Program-made: the position numbers and the translations under genes
In this document: positions 6,114-13,310 of the stretch, piece after piece
Layout of the letters: each line of letters begins with the position of its first letter
How positions within the stretch are numbered: the first letter of the stretch is position 1
Origin: Hyphomicrobiales bacterium
GTDB taxonomy: Bacteria; Pseudomonadota; Alphaproteobacteria; Rhizobiales; Aestuariivirgaceae
Length of the DNA stretch: 14,865 nt
NCBI GenBank assembly: GCA_020029455.1
Contig: JAIBJH010000036.1
Location: 1-14,865, forward strand
Direction: 5' to 3'
Notes under the pieces: model-generated
Databases searched by the model: none
What the model was told of the DNA's origin: nothing
The model's input: the letters and a program-made list of their open reading frames with translations, nothing else

Positions 6114-6874
6114 TGTCGCAGGAAATTCTCTTCTGGGTGATGGCGGCGCTCGCCACCTTTCTGGTGGGCGCCTCGAAAGGTGGCCTGCCGGGCGTAGGCC
6201 TCATGGGTGTTCCCATTCTCGCCCAGGTGGTTTCTCCCGTCTATGCTGCGGGTCTTCTTTTGCCGCTTTATGTCGTCAGCGACTGGTACGGCCTCTGGCT
6301 CTATCGCAAGAACTATGACGCCTGGAACATCAAGCTCATCACCCTTGCGGCCTTGATTGGCATCGCCATTGGCTGGGCCACGGCGCAATACAACAATGAT
6401 GCGCTCGTGAAGGTGATCGTTGGCCTCATGGGCCTGTGGTACACCGCAGATCTCATCTGGAAATACAGCCGCAAGGCGGAAGTCATTCCAAAACCCGCCG
6501 ATGTGCCGCGTGGGATTTTCTGGGGCTCGCTTACGGGTTTCACAAGTTTCGTCGCCCACGCCGGCGGCACGCCCTATCAGATGTTCGTGCTGCCCCAGAA
6601 GCTCGACAAGATGACTTACGCAGGCACCGCCACCATCACCTTTGCCTTCATCAACATGCTGAAGCTGCCGCCTTACTTTTTTCTCGATCAGATCAATCTC
6701 GCAAGCCTCGAGCGCGACATCTATCTCGCACCCATTGCGCTGATCGGCGCCTGGGCCGGCTTTCGCCTCACCAGGCTCCTTCCAGAGAAGATATTCTTCC
6801 GCTGCGTGGAAGTCGCTCTTTTTCTCTTGTCGATAAAATTGCTCTGGGATGGCATTACGACTTGGAGTGTGTGA
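6113..6874 (+). CDS. TSUP-family transporter (TauE/SafE type)
   Basis: This is a 253-residue inner-membrane protein with about eight hydrophobic segments. The two TSUP signature regions are present: FLVGASKGGLPGVGLMGVP near the N-terminus (about 16-35) and SLTGFTSFVAHAGGTPYQ in the second half (about 140-157). The duplicated architecture is typical of the family, which moves sulfite, sulfonates or other organic anions; the substrate cannot be read from the sequence. The ATG overlaps the preceding stop in TGATG, giving translational coupling to the UPF0303 gene. A GTG at 6110 would add one residue. No independent ribosome binding site is evident, which supports coupling. Confidence 0.92.
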   Translation: MSQEILFWVMAALATFLVGASKGGLPGVGLMGVPILAQVVSPVYAAGLLLPLYVVSDWYGLWLYRKNYDAWNIKLITLAALIGIAIGWATAQYNNDALVKVIVGLMGLWYTADLIWKYSRKAEVIPKPADVPRGIFWGSLTGFTSFVAHAGGTPYQMFVLPQKLDKMTYAGTATITFAFINMLKLPPYFFLDQINLASLERDIYLAPIALIGAWAGFRLTRLLPEKIFFRCVEVALFLLSIKLLWDGITTWSV

Positions 6875-6890
6875 CTCATTCAAACAATTC

Positions 6891-6916
6891 GTCACCCCGG
6901 CTTGCGCCGGGATGAC
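6891..6916. repeat. CCGGC-core palindrome, possible terminator
   Basis: GTCACCCCGGC (6891-6901) and GCCGGGATGAC (6906-6916) pair at 10 of 11 positions around a TTGC loop, 17 bases after the TSUP stop. This form of intergenic palindrome is widespread in alphaproteobacteria. It probably terminates the UPF0303-TSUP unit, although no T-tract follows. It shares its core with 2988-3010 and with hairpin A of 5441-5505. Confidence 0.6.
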
Positions 6917-6964
6917 GACAAGTGCAATCTTCGCATTGAGGGGCGAAGCACAATAGGATTCGTC

Positions 6965-8617
6965 ATGTCGATTGCGCGCATCGCAGCAATATTTCTTCTT
7001 ACATTCTTCATGAGCCTTCCGGCCCTTGCCGAGGGTCAGCGCGTCATTCTCGTGCTCGATGCCTCGGGCTCCATGTGGGGCCAGGTCGATGGCCGCGCCA
7101 AGATCGACATCGCCAAGGAAATCGTCGGCAAGGTCGTCAGCACCTGGAAGCCGGAAGATGAATTGGGCCTCGTTGCTTATGGTCACCGCAAGAAAGGCGC
7201 TTGCGACGACATCGAGACATTGATCGAACCCGGCCCGCTTGATGCAGGCACCTTCATGCAATCCGTGATGGCCCTTTCGCCCAAGGGCAAGACGCCCATG
7301 ACGCAATCGGTGCGCCAAGCCGCAGAAGCTCTCAAGTTCACTGAAAAACAAGCTACCGTCATTCTCGTTTCCGACGGCATCGAGACTTGCGATCCCGATC
7401 CTTGCGCTGTGGCCGAAGAACTGGAGAAGATGGGCATCGGCCTCACCGTCCACACGGTCGGCTTTGGCCTTGATGACCAGGGTGCCGTCGCCCAACTTCA
7501 GTGCCTTGCCGAAAAGACGGGCGGCATTTCCGTGCTTGCTCAAAATGCTGATGAACTTGAAACCGCTCTCAAGAAAACCGTCGAGGCAAAGCCCGCCGAG
7601 CCGCAGCCGGAACCTGCGCCTGCCTTCAATCTCACGGGCCGCATCGTCATGGCCGCAGGCGTGGATCAGTTGCCTCAGGGCTTCGATACGCCGTCCTGGG
7701 AAATTTCCCGCGCCGTCAATGGCGAGAAGGGCGATTGGGTGAAGACCGAGTATGGCGCTGCCATCAAGACCAACATCGAAGCGCCCGGCGATTACCTCGC
7801 CATCGTGTCGCTTGATCTGGCGAAGACTCAGGCGCCTGTTGCCATCATGGATGGCAAGACCGCCAATCTTGACTTGAGCTTCGAAGCAGGCCTCATCAGC
7901 TTCAAGGGCGAGATGGATGAGGGCCAGCCCCTCACTGACGGTTCCACCACCTGGGAACTTCTCGATTCCGGCGGTAACTGGCTTGCCACCAAATATGGTC
8001 CGGAGGCCGGCTTCTTCGCCACCGCAGGAAACTACAAGGTGAGGCTCTCGCTCGGCGAAGCCAAGGTTGAACAGGACGTCGCCTTCATAGCTGGCAAGAG
8101 CGAACAGAAGACAGTGACATTGGGCGGCGGCGCCATTGATGTCTCCGCCGTCTTCGCCCCCGGCGGACCGCCCGTTCTCGATGGTGCGGCCATCGAACTG
8201 CAGAAGGGCGAAGCCAATGTGGATGGCAAGCATGAATGGATTGCCACCAGCTATGGCTCCAAGGCGACCTACAAGGTGGGTCCCGGCAAATATCGCATCG
8301 TCGCGACGCAGGACTACGCTACGGGCTTTGCCGATGTGGACGTGAAGGCGGGGCAGGTGGCTGCGGTGGAAGTGAGCGTTAATGGTGGCTTCCTCGCCGT
8401 CCGCTCGGAAGCCGATGCAACAATCGAAGTCTATGCCGGTGAGAAGGATATTTCCGGCAATCGCAAGTGGATCGCCACGGATTACAACGGCCAGTTCAAC
8501 AAAGCCGTCAACGCCGGAACCGTTCACATCATCGCCAAGAAGCCCGATGGCACAGTGATCGGCGAGAAGGATGTCACGATCACCGCCGGTCAGCGCAGCG
8601 AACTGACGATCCCGTGA
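6965..8617 (+). CDS. Exported VWA-domain protein with four C-terminal repeats
   Basis: This is a 550-residue protein. ATG 6965 is preferred over a frame opening at 6902 because AGGA (6955-6958) precedes it and a signal peptide starts there, with cleavage likely after residue 22 (LPALA). The von Willebrand A domain covers about 26-205. Its metal (MIDAS) site is intact: D32, S34, S36 (LDASGSMWG), T110 (GKTPM) and D137 (VSDGIETC). Cysteines C80, C142, C147 and C180 may form disulfides. A Pro/Glu/Ala linker (209-220) leads to four beta-rich repeats of 77-86 residues, each marked by W-x-x-T-x-Y-(G/N): W258, W339, W425 and W502. About 12-20 residues after each mark comes an A/P-G-x-Y/V turn. It likely works in the periplasm as an adhesion or protein-interaction factor, but the ligand is unknown. 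It ends one base before the stop of the convergent gene. Confidence 0.9.
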   Translation: MSIARIAAIFLLTFFMSLPALAEGQRVILVLDASGSMWGQVDGRAKIDIAKEIVGKVVSTWKPEDELGLVAYGHRKKGACDDIETLIEPGPLDAGTFMQSVMALSPKGKTPMTQSVRQAAEALKFTEKQATVILVSDGIETCDPDPCAVAEELEKMGIGLTVHTVGFGLDDQGAVAQLQCLAEKTGGISVLAQNADELETALKKTVEAKPAEPQPEPAPAFNLTGRIVMAAGVDQLPQGFDTPSWEISRAVNGEKGDWVKTEYGAAIKTNIEAPGDYLAIVSLDLAKTQAPVAIMDGKTANLDLSFEAGLISFKGEMDEGQPLTDGSTTWELLDSGGNWLATKYGPEAGFFATAGNYKVRLSLGEAKVEQDVAFIAGKSEQKTVTLGGGAIDVSAVFAPGGPPVLDGAAIELQKGEANVDGKHEWIATSYGSKATYKVGPGKYRIVATQDYATGFADVDVKAGQVAAVEVSVNGGFLAVRSEADATIEVYAGEKDISGNRKWIATDYNGQFNKAVNAGTVHIIAKKPDGTVIGEKDVTITAGQRSELTIP

Positions 8618-8618
8618 T

Positions 8619-9869
8619 CTACATCAGAAACCACGCCACCGCCGCAGCGGCAAGTCCCGCAATCATGCCCGCAAGCGTGAGCTTTCCGATGGCGCGTCCG
8701 CCCGCCAACCACGCATAGATGGCCTTTGCAATCTGGTTGACTGTCACGGTGATCAGCACGACCTCCGCAGGCAGCGGCAAGGCGTCGGGTAGTCTCGCGG
8801 CGGTAAGCGTCATCGCGTCCACATCTGCAAGTCCCGAAAGGACGGCCAGCGAATAGAGGCCGGCTGCCCCATAATACTGGCGGGCAACGACCGATGCCAC
8901 CGACACCGCAGCCAGTAGCAATCCGAAACGCAACACCTCCGGCAGTTCAAAGGGATTGGTGAAGTTGAGTTGCGGTGTGCTCGCAAGCTGGCCGTTGCGA
9001 TCCTGCCACGCAAGAACAAAAGTCACGATGCCCATGGCAATCGCGCCGGAAATGAGGGGCAGGGCAATCGCCCTGGCAAGTGGCAGGTTGATGAGGCCGC
9101 AAACAACGATCACGCGGAGCATCATCACCGTTGCTGCCGCAAGGATGCATCCCGCAAGGAACCGCTCTTGGCCTTGGGCCTGCCGTGAGAGCCGGGCCAG
9201 GGAAAGTGTTGCGGCGGTTGATGCAAAAATGCCCGCAAGCAGGGCTGTTATCAGAAGGCCGCTTCTTGCTCCGGCAAGGCGCGAGGCCACATAGCCCGCA
9301 AACGAAACCGCCGCGATCAGGACGGTCATCAGCCAGAGCTGCCAGGGCACAATGGCGCCCCAGGGGTCGATCGGTGCATTGGGCAGCAGCGGCAGGGCGA
9401 TGAAGGTCATCGCTGCAAGCTGCAGCACCGAGCGCAGCTCCGGCCAGCGCAGCCGTTCCAGCCAGCCATGCAGTGTTTCTTTCCCGGCCAGAAGCACGGC
9501 AGTTACGACGCCGGCCGCGGCGGCAATCTTCAGATCACCCAGCACCGCAAGCATGCCAAGCAGGAAGGTGATCATCGCCGCCACAAGTCCCGTGGCGCTC
9601 AAGTCTTTCTCGCGCTCGCCTTCCCGCCACATGTAGGCGCCGAGGGTGATGCTCACCACGGCAAAACTCACCGCCGCCAGGATGCGGTCACCCGACGTCG
9701 AAAGCACGCCAACGAGCCCGCCTGCAAGGCCGAGCAGCGTGAAAGTGCGGAGCCCGGCGGTGCGGCTGCCTTCCCGTCCTTTGCGTTCGCGCCAGCCCCG
9801 TTCAAGGCCGATCAGGAAACCGATGGCCAGTGCCGTTCCAAGACGCAAGGCAAGATCAAGGCTGTCCAT
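8619..9869 (-). CDS. MgtC/SapB-like membrane protein with DUF4010
   Basis: This is a 416-residue polytopic inner-membrane protein. The N-terminal third carries the MgtC/SapB signature: LAIGFLIGLERGWRERKG (about 14-31) and TAGLRTF (37-43). The rest matches the DUF4010 layout, with repeated hydrophobic helices and the conserved-looking segment LSGLADVDAMTLTAARL followed by VNQIAKAIYAWLAGG. Roughly 10-12 membrane segments are apparent. MgtC proteins are linked to magnesium limitation and virulence in other bacteria, but the transport role of the long DUF4010 form is not established. No strong ribosome binding site precedes the ATG. It is convergent with the VWA gene, with the stop codons one base apart and no room for a terminator between them. 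Confidence 0.88.
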   Translation of the reverse strand: MDSLDLALRLGTALAIGFLIGLERGWRERKGREGSRTAGLRTFTLLGLAGGLVGVLSTSGDRILAAVSFAVVSITLGAYMWREGEREKDLSATGLVAAMITFLLGMLAVLGDLKIAAAAGVVTAVLLAGKETLHGWLERLRWPELRSVLQLAAMTFIALPLLPNAPIDPWGAIVPWQLWLMTVLIAAVSFAGYVASRLAGARSGLLITALLAGIFASTAATLSLARLSRQAQGQERFLAGCILAAATVMMLRVIVVCGLINLPLARAIALPLISGAIAMGIVTFVLAWQDRNGQLASTPQLNFTNPFELPEVLRFGLLLAAVSVASVVARQYYGAAGLYSLAVLSGLADVDAMTLTAARLPDALPLPAEVVLITVTVNQIAKAIYAWLAGGRAIGKLTLAGMIAGLAAAAVAWFLM

Positions 9870-10000
9870 GGCGCACCACTAACATGTTTTCACTTACAAC
9901 CCATGCGCTGGATCAACGCCTCCCGGGTTTCGTCAAGCCCATACAACTATGACAATGTTTTCCTTGATAGCCGCAGTCACGCGTGTGAGTTTCCGCCACC

Positions 10001-10912
10001 ATGAAACTCGAATTCCACACCCTCGATGTCTTCACCCACAAGAAGTTCAGCGGCAACCCACTCGCCGTCGTGCTCGGCGCTGATGCGCTGACGACTGAGC
10101 AAATGCAAACCATCACCCGTGAGTTCAATCTCTCGGAAACAACCTTTGTGATGAAGCCTGAGAACCCGTCCCACACCGCCAAGGTCCGCATCTTTTATCC
10201 CGGCGGTGAAATGCCTTTCGCGGGCCATCCGACGCTTGGCACCGCCGCACTTCTGGCGGAGCTTAAAAACAAACCCGGCTGCACCATCGAAACAACGATC
10301 ACTCTCGAACTCAAGGCAGGGCTCACGCCCGTCAAGATTTCACGCATTGCCGATCGCCTCACCGGCATCTTCACCGCACCCGTGGTGCCTTTCCATACCG
10401 ATGCGAATCTTCCGCCCATGGACCTCGTCGCAAAAGCCATCAATCTCGAACTCTCCGACATCGGCTTTGATAACCACAGCCTTGCCTCCATCGAAGGCGG
10501 TCCGCGCTTCTTCTATGTGCCGCTGAAATCCCGCGAGGCGCTCGCCCGTTCCGCCGTGCGCCAACCCTATTGGTCGGAGATGCTCGCTCCCCTGGGCGGC
10601 CTTGAAGCCACCTATCTTTACGCGAGAGGCGGTGAAAACGCCGGCACCCATTTCCGCGCCCGCATGTATGATCCGGGTGGCGGCATTCCCGAGGATCCCG
10701 CCACGGGCTCGGCCACCGCGCTCCTTGCTGCTCAACTGTTGACGGCAGAAAAGCTGCAAGACGGCACCCACCGCTGGCAGTTGGAGCAGGGCTATGAAAT
10801 GGGCCGCCCCTCTGACTTGCGCCTTGAAGCCGACGTCGAATCTGGCAAACTGACCACTGTCCGCGTCGGGGGCAGCGCGGTTCGCATGATGAGTGGAGAA
10901 CTCGAGCTATGA
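10001..10912 (+). CDS. PhzF-family isomerase/epimerase-like protein
   Basis: This is a 303-residue cytoplasmic protein of the PhzF / diaminopimelate-epimerase fold. The family catalytic glutamate is E46 in NLSETTFV. The substrate-pocket motifs GGEMPFAGHPTLG (68-80, with GHPTLG at 75-80) and EDPATGSA (231-238) are intact. In phenazine producers PhzF isomerises trans-2,3-dihydro-3-hydroxyanthranilate, but no other phz genes are present here. This is therefore one of the many PhzF homologues of unknown substrate, and phenazine synthesis should not be assumed. The ATG at 10001 lacks a clear ribosome binding site. The stop overlaps the next start by 4 bases (ATGA), so the downstream membrane protein is coupled to it. 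Confidence 0.92.
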   Translation: MKLEFHTLDVFTHKKFSGNPLAVVLGADALTTEQMQTITREFNLSETTFVMKPENPSHTAKVRIFYPGGEMPFAGHPTLGTAALLAELKNKPGCTIETTITLELKAGLTPVKISRIADRLTGIFTAPVVPFHTDANLPPMDLVAKAINLELSDIGFDNHSLASIEGGPRFFYVPLKSREALARSAVRQPYWSEMLAPLGGLEATYLYARGGENAGTHFRARMYDPGGGIPEDPATGSATALLAAQLLTAEKLQDGTHRWQLEQGYEMGRPSDLRLEADVESGKLTTVRVGGSAVRMMSGELEL

Positions 10913-11337
10913 GCCTGAATCAGTTTCTATTGATCATCCACATTCTCGCTGTCGCCTATGCCATGGGCATTGGCATGAGCAACTTCCTCAACATGCGCGT
11001 GGCCAAAACCCAGACGGGCGATATCGCCAAAGGCCTCGCGCTGCACCGCATTTCCATGCTGCGCTACACCGACATCGCCATCGCCGCGATCCTGGTTTCG
11101 GGCCTCCTCATGGTCTGGGCAGCAGGTGGCGTTTCGGCAGCCCCACCCTGGTTCCATGTGAAGATGGCGGCGGTGATCGTTCTAGTGCTCGCCTATGGCG
11201 CCATGCGCATGACGGTGGGCCAGATGATGCGAACTGGAAACATGGCACTTGCCTCACGCATCGCCATTCTCTCGCCCGTTCTGTCGCTGGCCGCCGTCGC
11301 TTCGGTCACCTGCGCCGTTCTTGCTTTTGCCGCTTAG
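10909..11337 (+). CDS. Four-helix membrane protein (CopD/HemJ/DUF2269-like topology)
   Basis: This is a 142-residue protein with four hydrophobic segments at about 5-27, 50-72, 83-105 and 118-140. H11 in the first helix (LLIIHIL), H46 in the loop, and the W-F-H-V-K motif (H83, K85) at the start of helix 3 resemble the arrangement in the CopD / HemJ / DUF2269 group of small membrane proteins, some of which bind heme. Membership is tentative and rests on pattern only. The ATG overlaps the phzF stop (ATGA), with GGAG about 10 bases upstream, so the two genes form a coupled unit. Its TAG stop directly abuts the stop of the convergent gene (TAGCTA). Confidence 0.75.
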   Translation: MSLNQFLLIIHILAVAYAMGIGMSNFLNMRVAKTQTGDIAKGLALHRISMLRYTDIAIAAILVSGLLMVWAAGGVSAAPPWFHVKMAAVIVLVLAYGAMRMTVGQMMRTGNMALASRIAILSPVLSLAAVASVTCAVLAFAA

Positions 11338-11964
11338 CTAACGATAGGCCGCGAGATAAGCCTCCGGCACTGAAACATCGACGATTGCGCCAAGCATCAG
11401 CACTATGATGGCGGCGGCGACAAACGCGCCCAGCATTGCTGCCGGCAAGGGCGCATCGAGTCCGGTCAGCCGTTTCAGCGCAAATCCGAAATAGGCGGCA
11501 TAGGCGACAACCGCCAATCCATAATAAGGCACGAAGAACAGCGGCCATGGCCACACATGAAAGCCCGCCGCCCCGAACCACAAATTCGTATCAAGCCCGA
11601 GCTTCAGCCTTGCCCACAGCACCGCGAACACATGGGTTGTGAGGAAGATGGCGAGATAGATTTCACATATCAGTTGCCAGTCCCGCCGCACGATGAAGCC
11701 GGTCAGCCTGACCTGTATCAGGAAGATGCTCGTCGCCACATGAGCTGCCGCCGCCAGAAGCAGAACGGGCTCCACAAAACGCTCCCGGTAGATGGACCGC
11801 AAGCCCGACATCACCAGCAGATAGACGTCGCTGCCCGCCGCCAGCGACAGGTGGTTCAGCAGGTGAAACAACACAAAAACCGCCAGCACCACATTGCAAG
11901 TGCGGTGCAGCCTGCGGATCCTGTCGATATCCAGCTCAAGTTCTTCTGACGGGCGAAAGCGCAC
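11338..11964 (-). CDS. Five-helix membrane protein with helix histidines
   Basis: This is a 208-residue protein. A charged N-terminus (RPSEELELDIDRIRR) is followed by five hydrophobic segments at about 24-43, 65-85, 98-118, 138-160 and 175-200. Histidines lie in or next to the helices: H34 and H38 (FHLLNHL), H75 (AAAAHVATS), H111 (FLTTHVF) and H136. The pattern recalls heme b binding helices of succinate dehydrogenase/fumarate reductase cytochrome b subunits, but no sdhAB genes are nearby and I cannot assign a family. The only start in this frame is GTG 11964, as TGA lies 6 bases upstream, and the ribosome binding site is weak. It abuts the previous gene stop-to-stop. Confidence 0.7.
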   Translation of the reverse strand: MRFRPSEELELDIDRIRRLHRTCNVVLAVFVLFHLLNHLSLAAGSDVYLLVMSGLRSIYRERFVEPVLLLAAAAHVATSIFLIQVRLTGFIVRRDWQLICEIYLAIFLTTHVFAVLWARLKLGLDTNLWFGAAGFHVWPWPLFFVPYYGLAVVAYAAYFGFALKRLTGLDAPLPAAMLGAFVAAAIIVLMLGAIVDVSVPEAYLAAYR

Positions 11965-12085
11965 AATAGGTCAAGCCAATCAGAAAAGCGCGCCGCAATC
12001 AATGCGCGACCCCAGTTGCTATTGCTGCATCGCTATGCCTGGTTGCTCTCGCAAGCCCCGTGCTGCGATCACTGCGGGATCAAAC

Positions 12086-12185
12086 ACAGCAGCCGGCGGT
12101 CAACTGGCCGCCTATAAGCCGCGTAGCACCTTGAATCTGCGCATCTTCCGCTTCGCAGGTGGTTCCACCTGCGCGCCCTGTGCGC
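12086..12185. repeat. Two-hairpin intergenic element, copy 1
   Basis: This is the first of two related ~100-bp copies; the other is at 12565-12666. Its first dyad is GGCGGTCA-AC-TGGCCGCC (12095-12112), with one G-T wobble. Its second is the near-perfect CGCAGGTGG-TT-CCACCTGCG (12154-12173), nested inside GCGCA (12139-12143) / TGCGC (12181-12185). The 21 bases at 12139-12159 are identical to 12620-12640. The element begins exactly at the stop codon of the minus-strand gene 12185-12454 and occupies its 3' flank. Confidence 0.8.
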
Positions 12186-12454
12186 TAGTCATCCCGGCCG
12201 GATTTGCCGAAAGCAAAGCCCAGTGCTGCCGAATAAATGGCAACAACTTCGCCCGTAAGTTGGCCCTTCACCGCCAGCAAGGCCACCAGCGGCAGCCCTG
12301 TTGCCAAAACGGTGAACCTGATGAACTGCCAGCCAATCCCGAGGCCCGTCTTGGTAACGCCTTCCCCCACGCGCCTGTAGACGACCCGTTGCAGCAAACC
12401 TCCGACAAGCACGATTGGAACAGCTGACGCCAACACAATGGATACCCAGTCCAT
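12185..12454 (-). CDS. Small membrane protein of unknown function
   Basis: This is an 89-residue protein. The start is well supported, with GGGGAG 7-8 bases before the ATG on the minus strand. A hydrophobic N-terminal helix (about 5-20) is followed by a basic stretch (QRVVYRRVGEG) and two further hydrophobic segments (about 43-62 and 68-83), ending in a short charged tail (GKSGRDD). I recognise no family. It lies between the two copies of the two-hairpin element: copy 1 starts at its stop codon, and copy 2 lies about 110 bases upstream of its start. The plus-strand ORF overlapping it (11894-12427) is a shadow. Confidence 0.68.
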   Translation of the reverse strand: MDWVSIVLASAVPIVLVGGLLQRVVYRRVGEGVTKTGLGIGWQFIRFTVLATGLPLVALLAVKGQLTGEVVAIYSAALGFAFGKSGRDD

Positions 12455-12564
12455 GTCGAATCTCCCCAGCTTTTCGCGTCCCGTGCAGGAGGAGTAAGCG
12501 GAAAGTATGAGCTGTCAATGCCCGGCGTGCCGCCGCCGCGCAGGAAATTCAGAACTGTTGTATT

Positions 12565-12666
12565 ACAGCAACCGACGGTCAATTGACCGTCGATAAGTTG
12601 CTGTAAAACTTTGAATCTGGCGCATCTTCCGCTTCGCAGGCGATTCCACCTGCTCGCCTGATGCGC
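12565..12666. repeat. Two-hairpin intergenic element, copy 2
   Basis: This is the second copy of the element at 12086-12185. Its first hairpin is almost perfect: TTACAGCAAC (12563-12572) and GTTGCTGTAA (12597-12606) enclose the 20-bp palindrome CGACGGTCAATTGACCGTCG (12573-12592), with a 4-base ATAA bulge. Its second part has GCGCATC (12620-12626) / GATGCGC (12660-12666) enclosing GCAGG/CCTGC (12636-12653). It lies 5 bases after the stop codon of the minus-strand gene 12672-12914, the same relation copy 1 has to its gene. Confidence 0.82.
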
Positions 12667-12671
12667 AGGCG

Positions 12672-12914
12672 CTACTGCTCTTCGATGAGGGCCAGCGCCT
12701 CGGCGGTCACCGCCGTTCCTTCTTCGGTATTGCCCGCACCGCATAATTGTACGGCCTGGCTTCGCATGTCTTCAAGCTGCGCGCGCACATCGGCATCGAT
12801 ATCGCTTCCAGCGAGGGCGCTGTCGATCTTTGCTATGTCATCCTGACACTGGTCTGCGAATGCCAAGCCAGTCATCCCGATGAGAATGAATATTGCTGCT
12901 GCAATCCTGCGCAT
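12672..12914 (-). CDS. Small exported protein, paralogue of 13062-13310
   Basis: This is an 80-residue protein with a clear signal peptide (MRR, a hydrophobic stretch, cleavage likely after A20 in GLAFA). The mature part of about 60 residues is probably two or three helices, with cysteines C23 and C58 that could form a disulfide. It shares with the gene at 13062-13310 the length, the signal, C23, and the D-I-x-K-I motif at 26-30. I do not recognise a named family. A GGGA-like ribosome binding site precedes the ATG. It lies 147 bases from its paralogue on the same strand with a strong hairpin between them, so each is probably its own transcript. Its 3' flank carries copy 2 of the two-hairpin element. 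Confidence 0.75.
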   Translation of the reverse strand: MRRIAAAIFILIGMTGLAFADQCQDDIAKIDSALAGSDIDADVRAQLEDMRSQAVQLCGAGNTEEGTAVTAEALALIEEQ

Positions 12915-12996
12915 GATTATTTCCCGTCCATTGCCTGAAGCTGCCCTATGGAGTCGAATTGTGACAACACTAAGCCTGGTGTCTTGCGCGAGGCAA

Positions 12997-13044
12997 CGCC
13001 CGGAAGACTCCTCACTGGCACATAGCGAGGAAGTCTCCCGGGCG
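12997..13044 (-). terminator. Long hairpin after small exported protein gene
   Basis: CGCCCGG-AAGACT-CCTC (12997-13013) pairs with GAGG-AAGTCT-CCCGGGCG (13027-13044) through about 16 base pairs with two single-base bulges, around a 13-base loop. It begins 18 bases beyond the stop of the minus-strand gene 13062-13310. There is no T-tract, so it may act as a terminator or as a 3' stabilising hairpin. Confidence 0.5.
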
Positions 13045-13061
13045 CACCACGGGGATAGGCG

Positions 13062-13310
13062 TTAGCCGGCGTTCATGCCGACAAGAGGCATCAACTCCTT
13101 GGTGGCAGCCGTGCAGGTATCCCAATCACTGGCAGCCTGCGCTGTGGTTGCCTTATCCATGAGTTCCTTGGCCTTGGCGCCGGTTGCTTCGTCGAGCTTT
13201 GCCGTTGCCATGGCTTCGTGGATCTTGGTGATGTCGGCAGCGCAATCGGCGAGCGCGGGCGTTGCGGCAAGGCCCGTGGCCAAGACTGCGATGGTGAAAA
13301 ACTTCTTCAT
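13062..13310 (-). CDS. Small exported protein, paralogue of 12672-12914
   Basis: This is an 82-residue protein. AAAGGAG lies 7 bases before the ATG on the minus strand, one of the best ribosome binding sites in the window, which suggests good expression. The signal peptide (MKKFF, a hydrophobic stretch, TPALA) is likely cut after A21. The mature protein is helical and Ala/Lys/Asp-rich, with C23 and C66 and the motif D-I-T-K-I at 26-30. The arrangement matches the neighbour at 12672-12914 apart from the position of the second cysteine. Function is unknown; a small periplasmic protein is the safest call. The hairpin at 13354-13370 lies in its 5' region. Confidence 0.82.
   Translation of the reverse strand: MKKFFTIAVLATGLAATPALADCAADITKIHEAMATAKLDEATGAKAKELMDKATTAQAASDWDTCTAATKELMPLVGMNAG

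Noticed and set aside
6077..8527. 816-codon minus-strand ORF opposite the TSUP and VWA genes
   Set aside because: The plus-strand genes in this span have clear domains, signal peptide and ribosome binding sites. The antisense frame has no family features and reflects GC-rich third positions.
10001..11337. Possible phenazine biosynthesis cluster
   Set aside because: Only a PhzF-fold homologue is present. None of the other phz genes are in the window, and PhzF homologues are common in non-producers.
11894..12427. 177-codon plus-strand ORF across 11964-12427
   Set aside because: It runs through copy 1 of the repeat and antisense to a gene with a good ribosome binding site. It is Cys/Pro-rich with no motif and no ribosome binding site.
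12565..12666. Insertion sequence or MITE with target-site duplication
   Set aside because: No clear flanking direct duplication or transposase-type terminal inverted repeat around either copy. The position right after stop codons fits a palindromic repeat or 3' element better, although mobility is not excluded.
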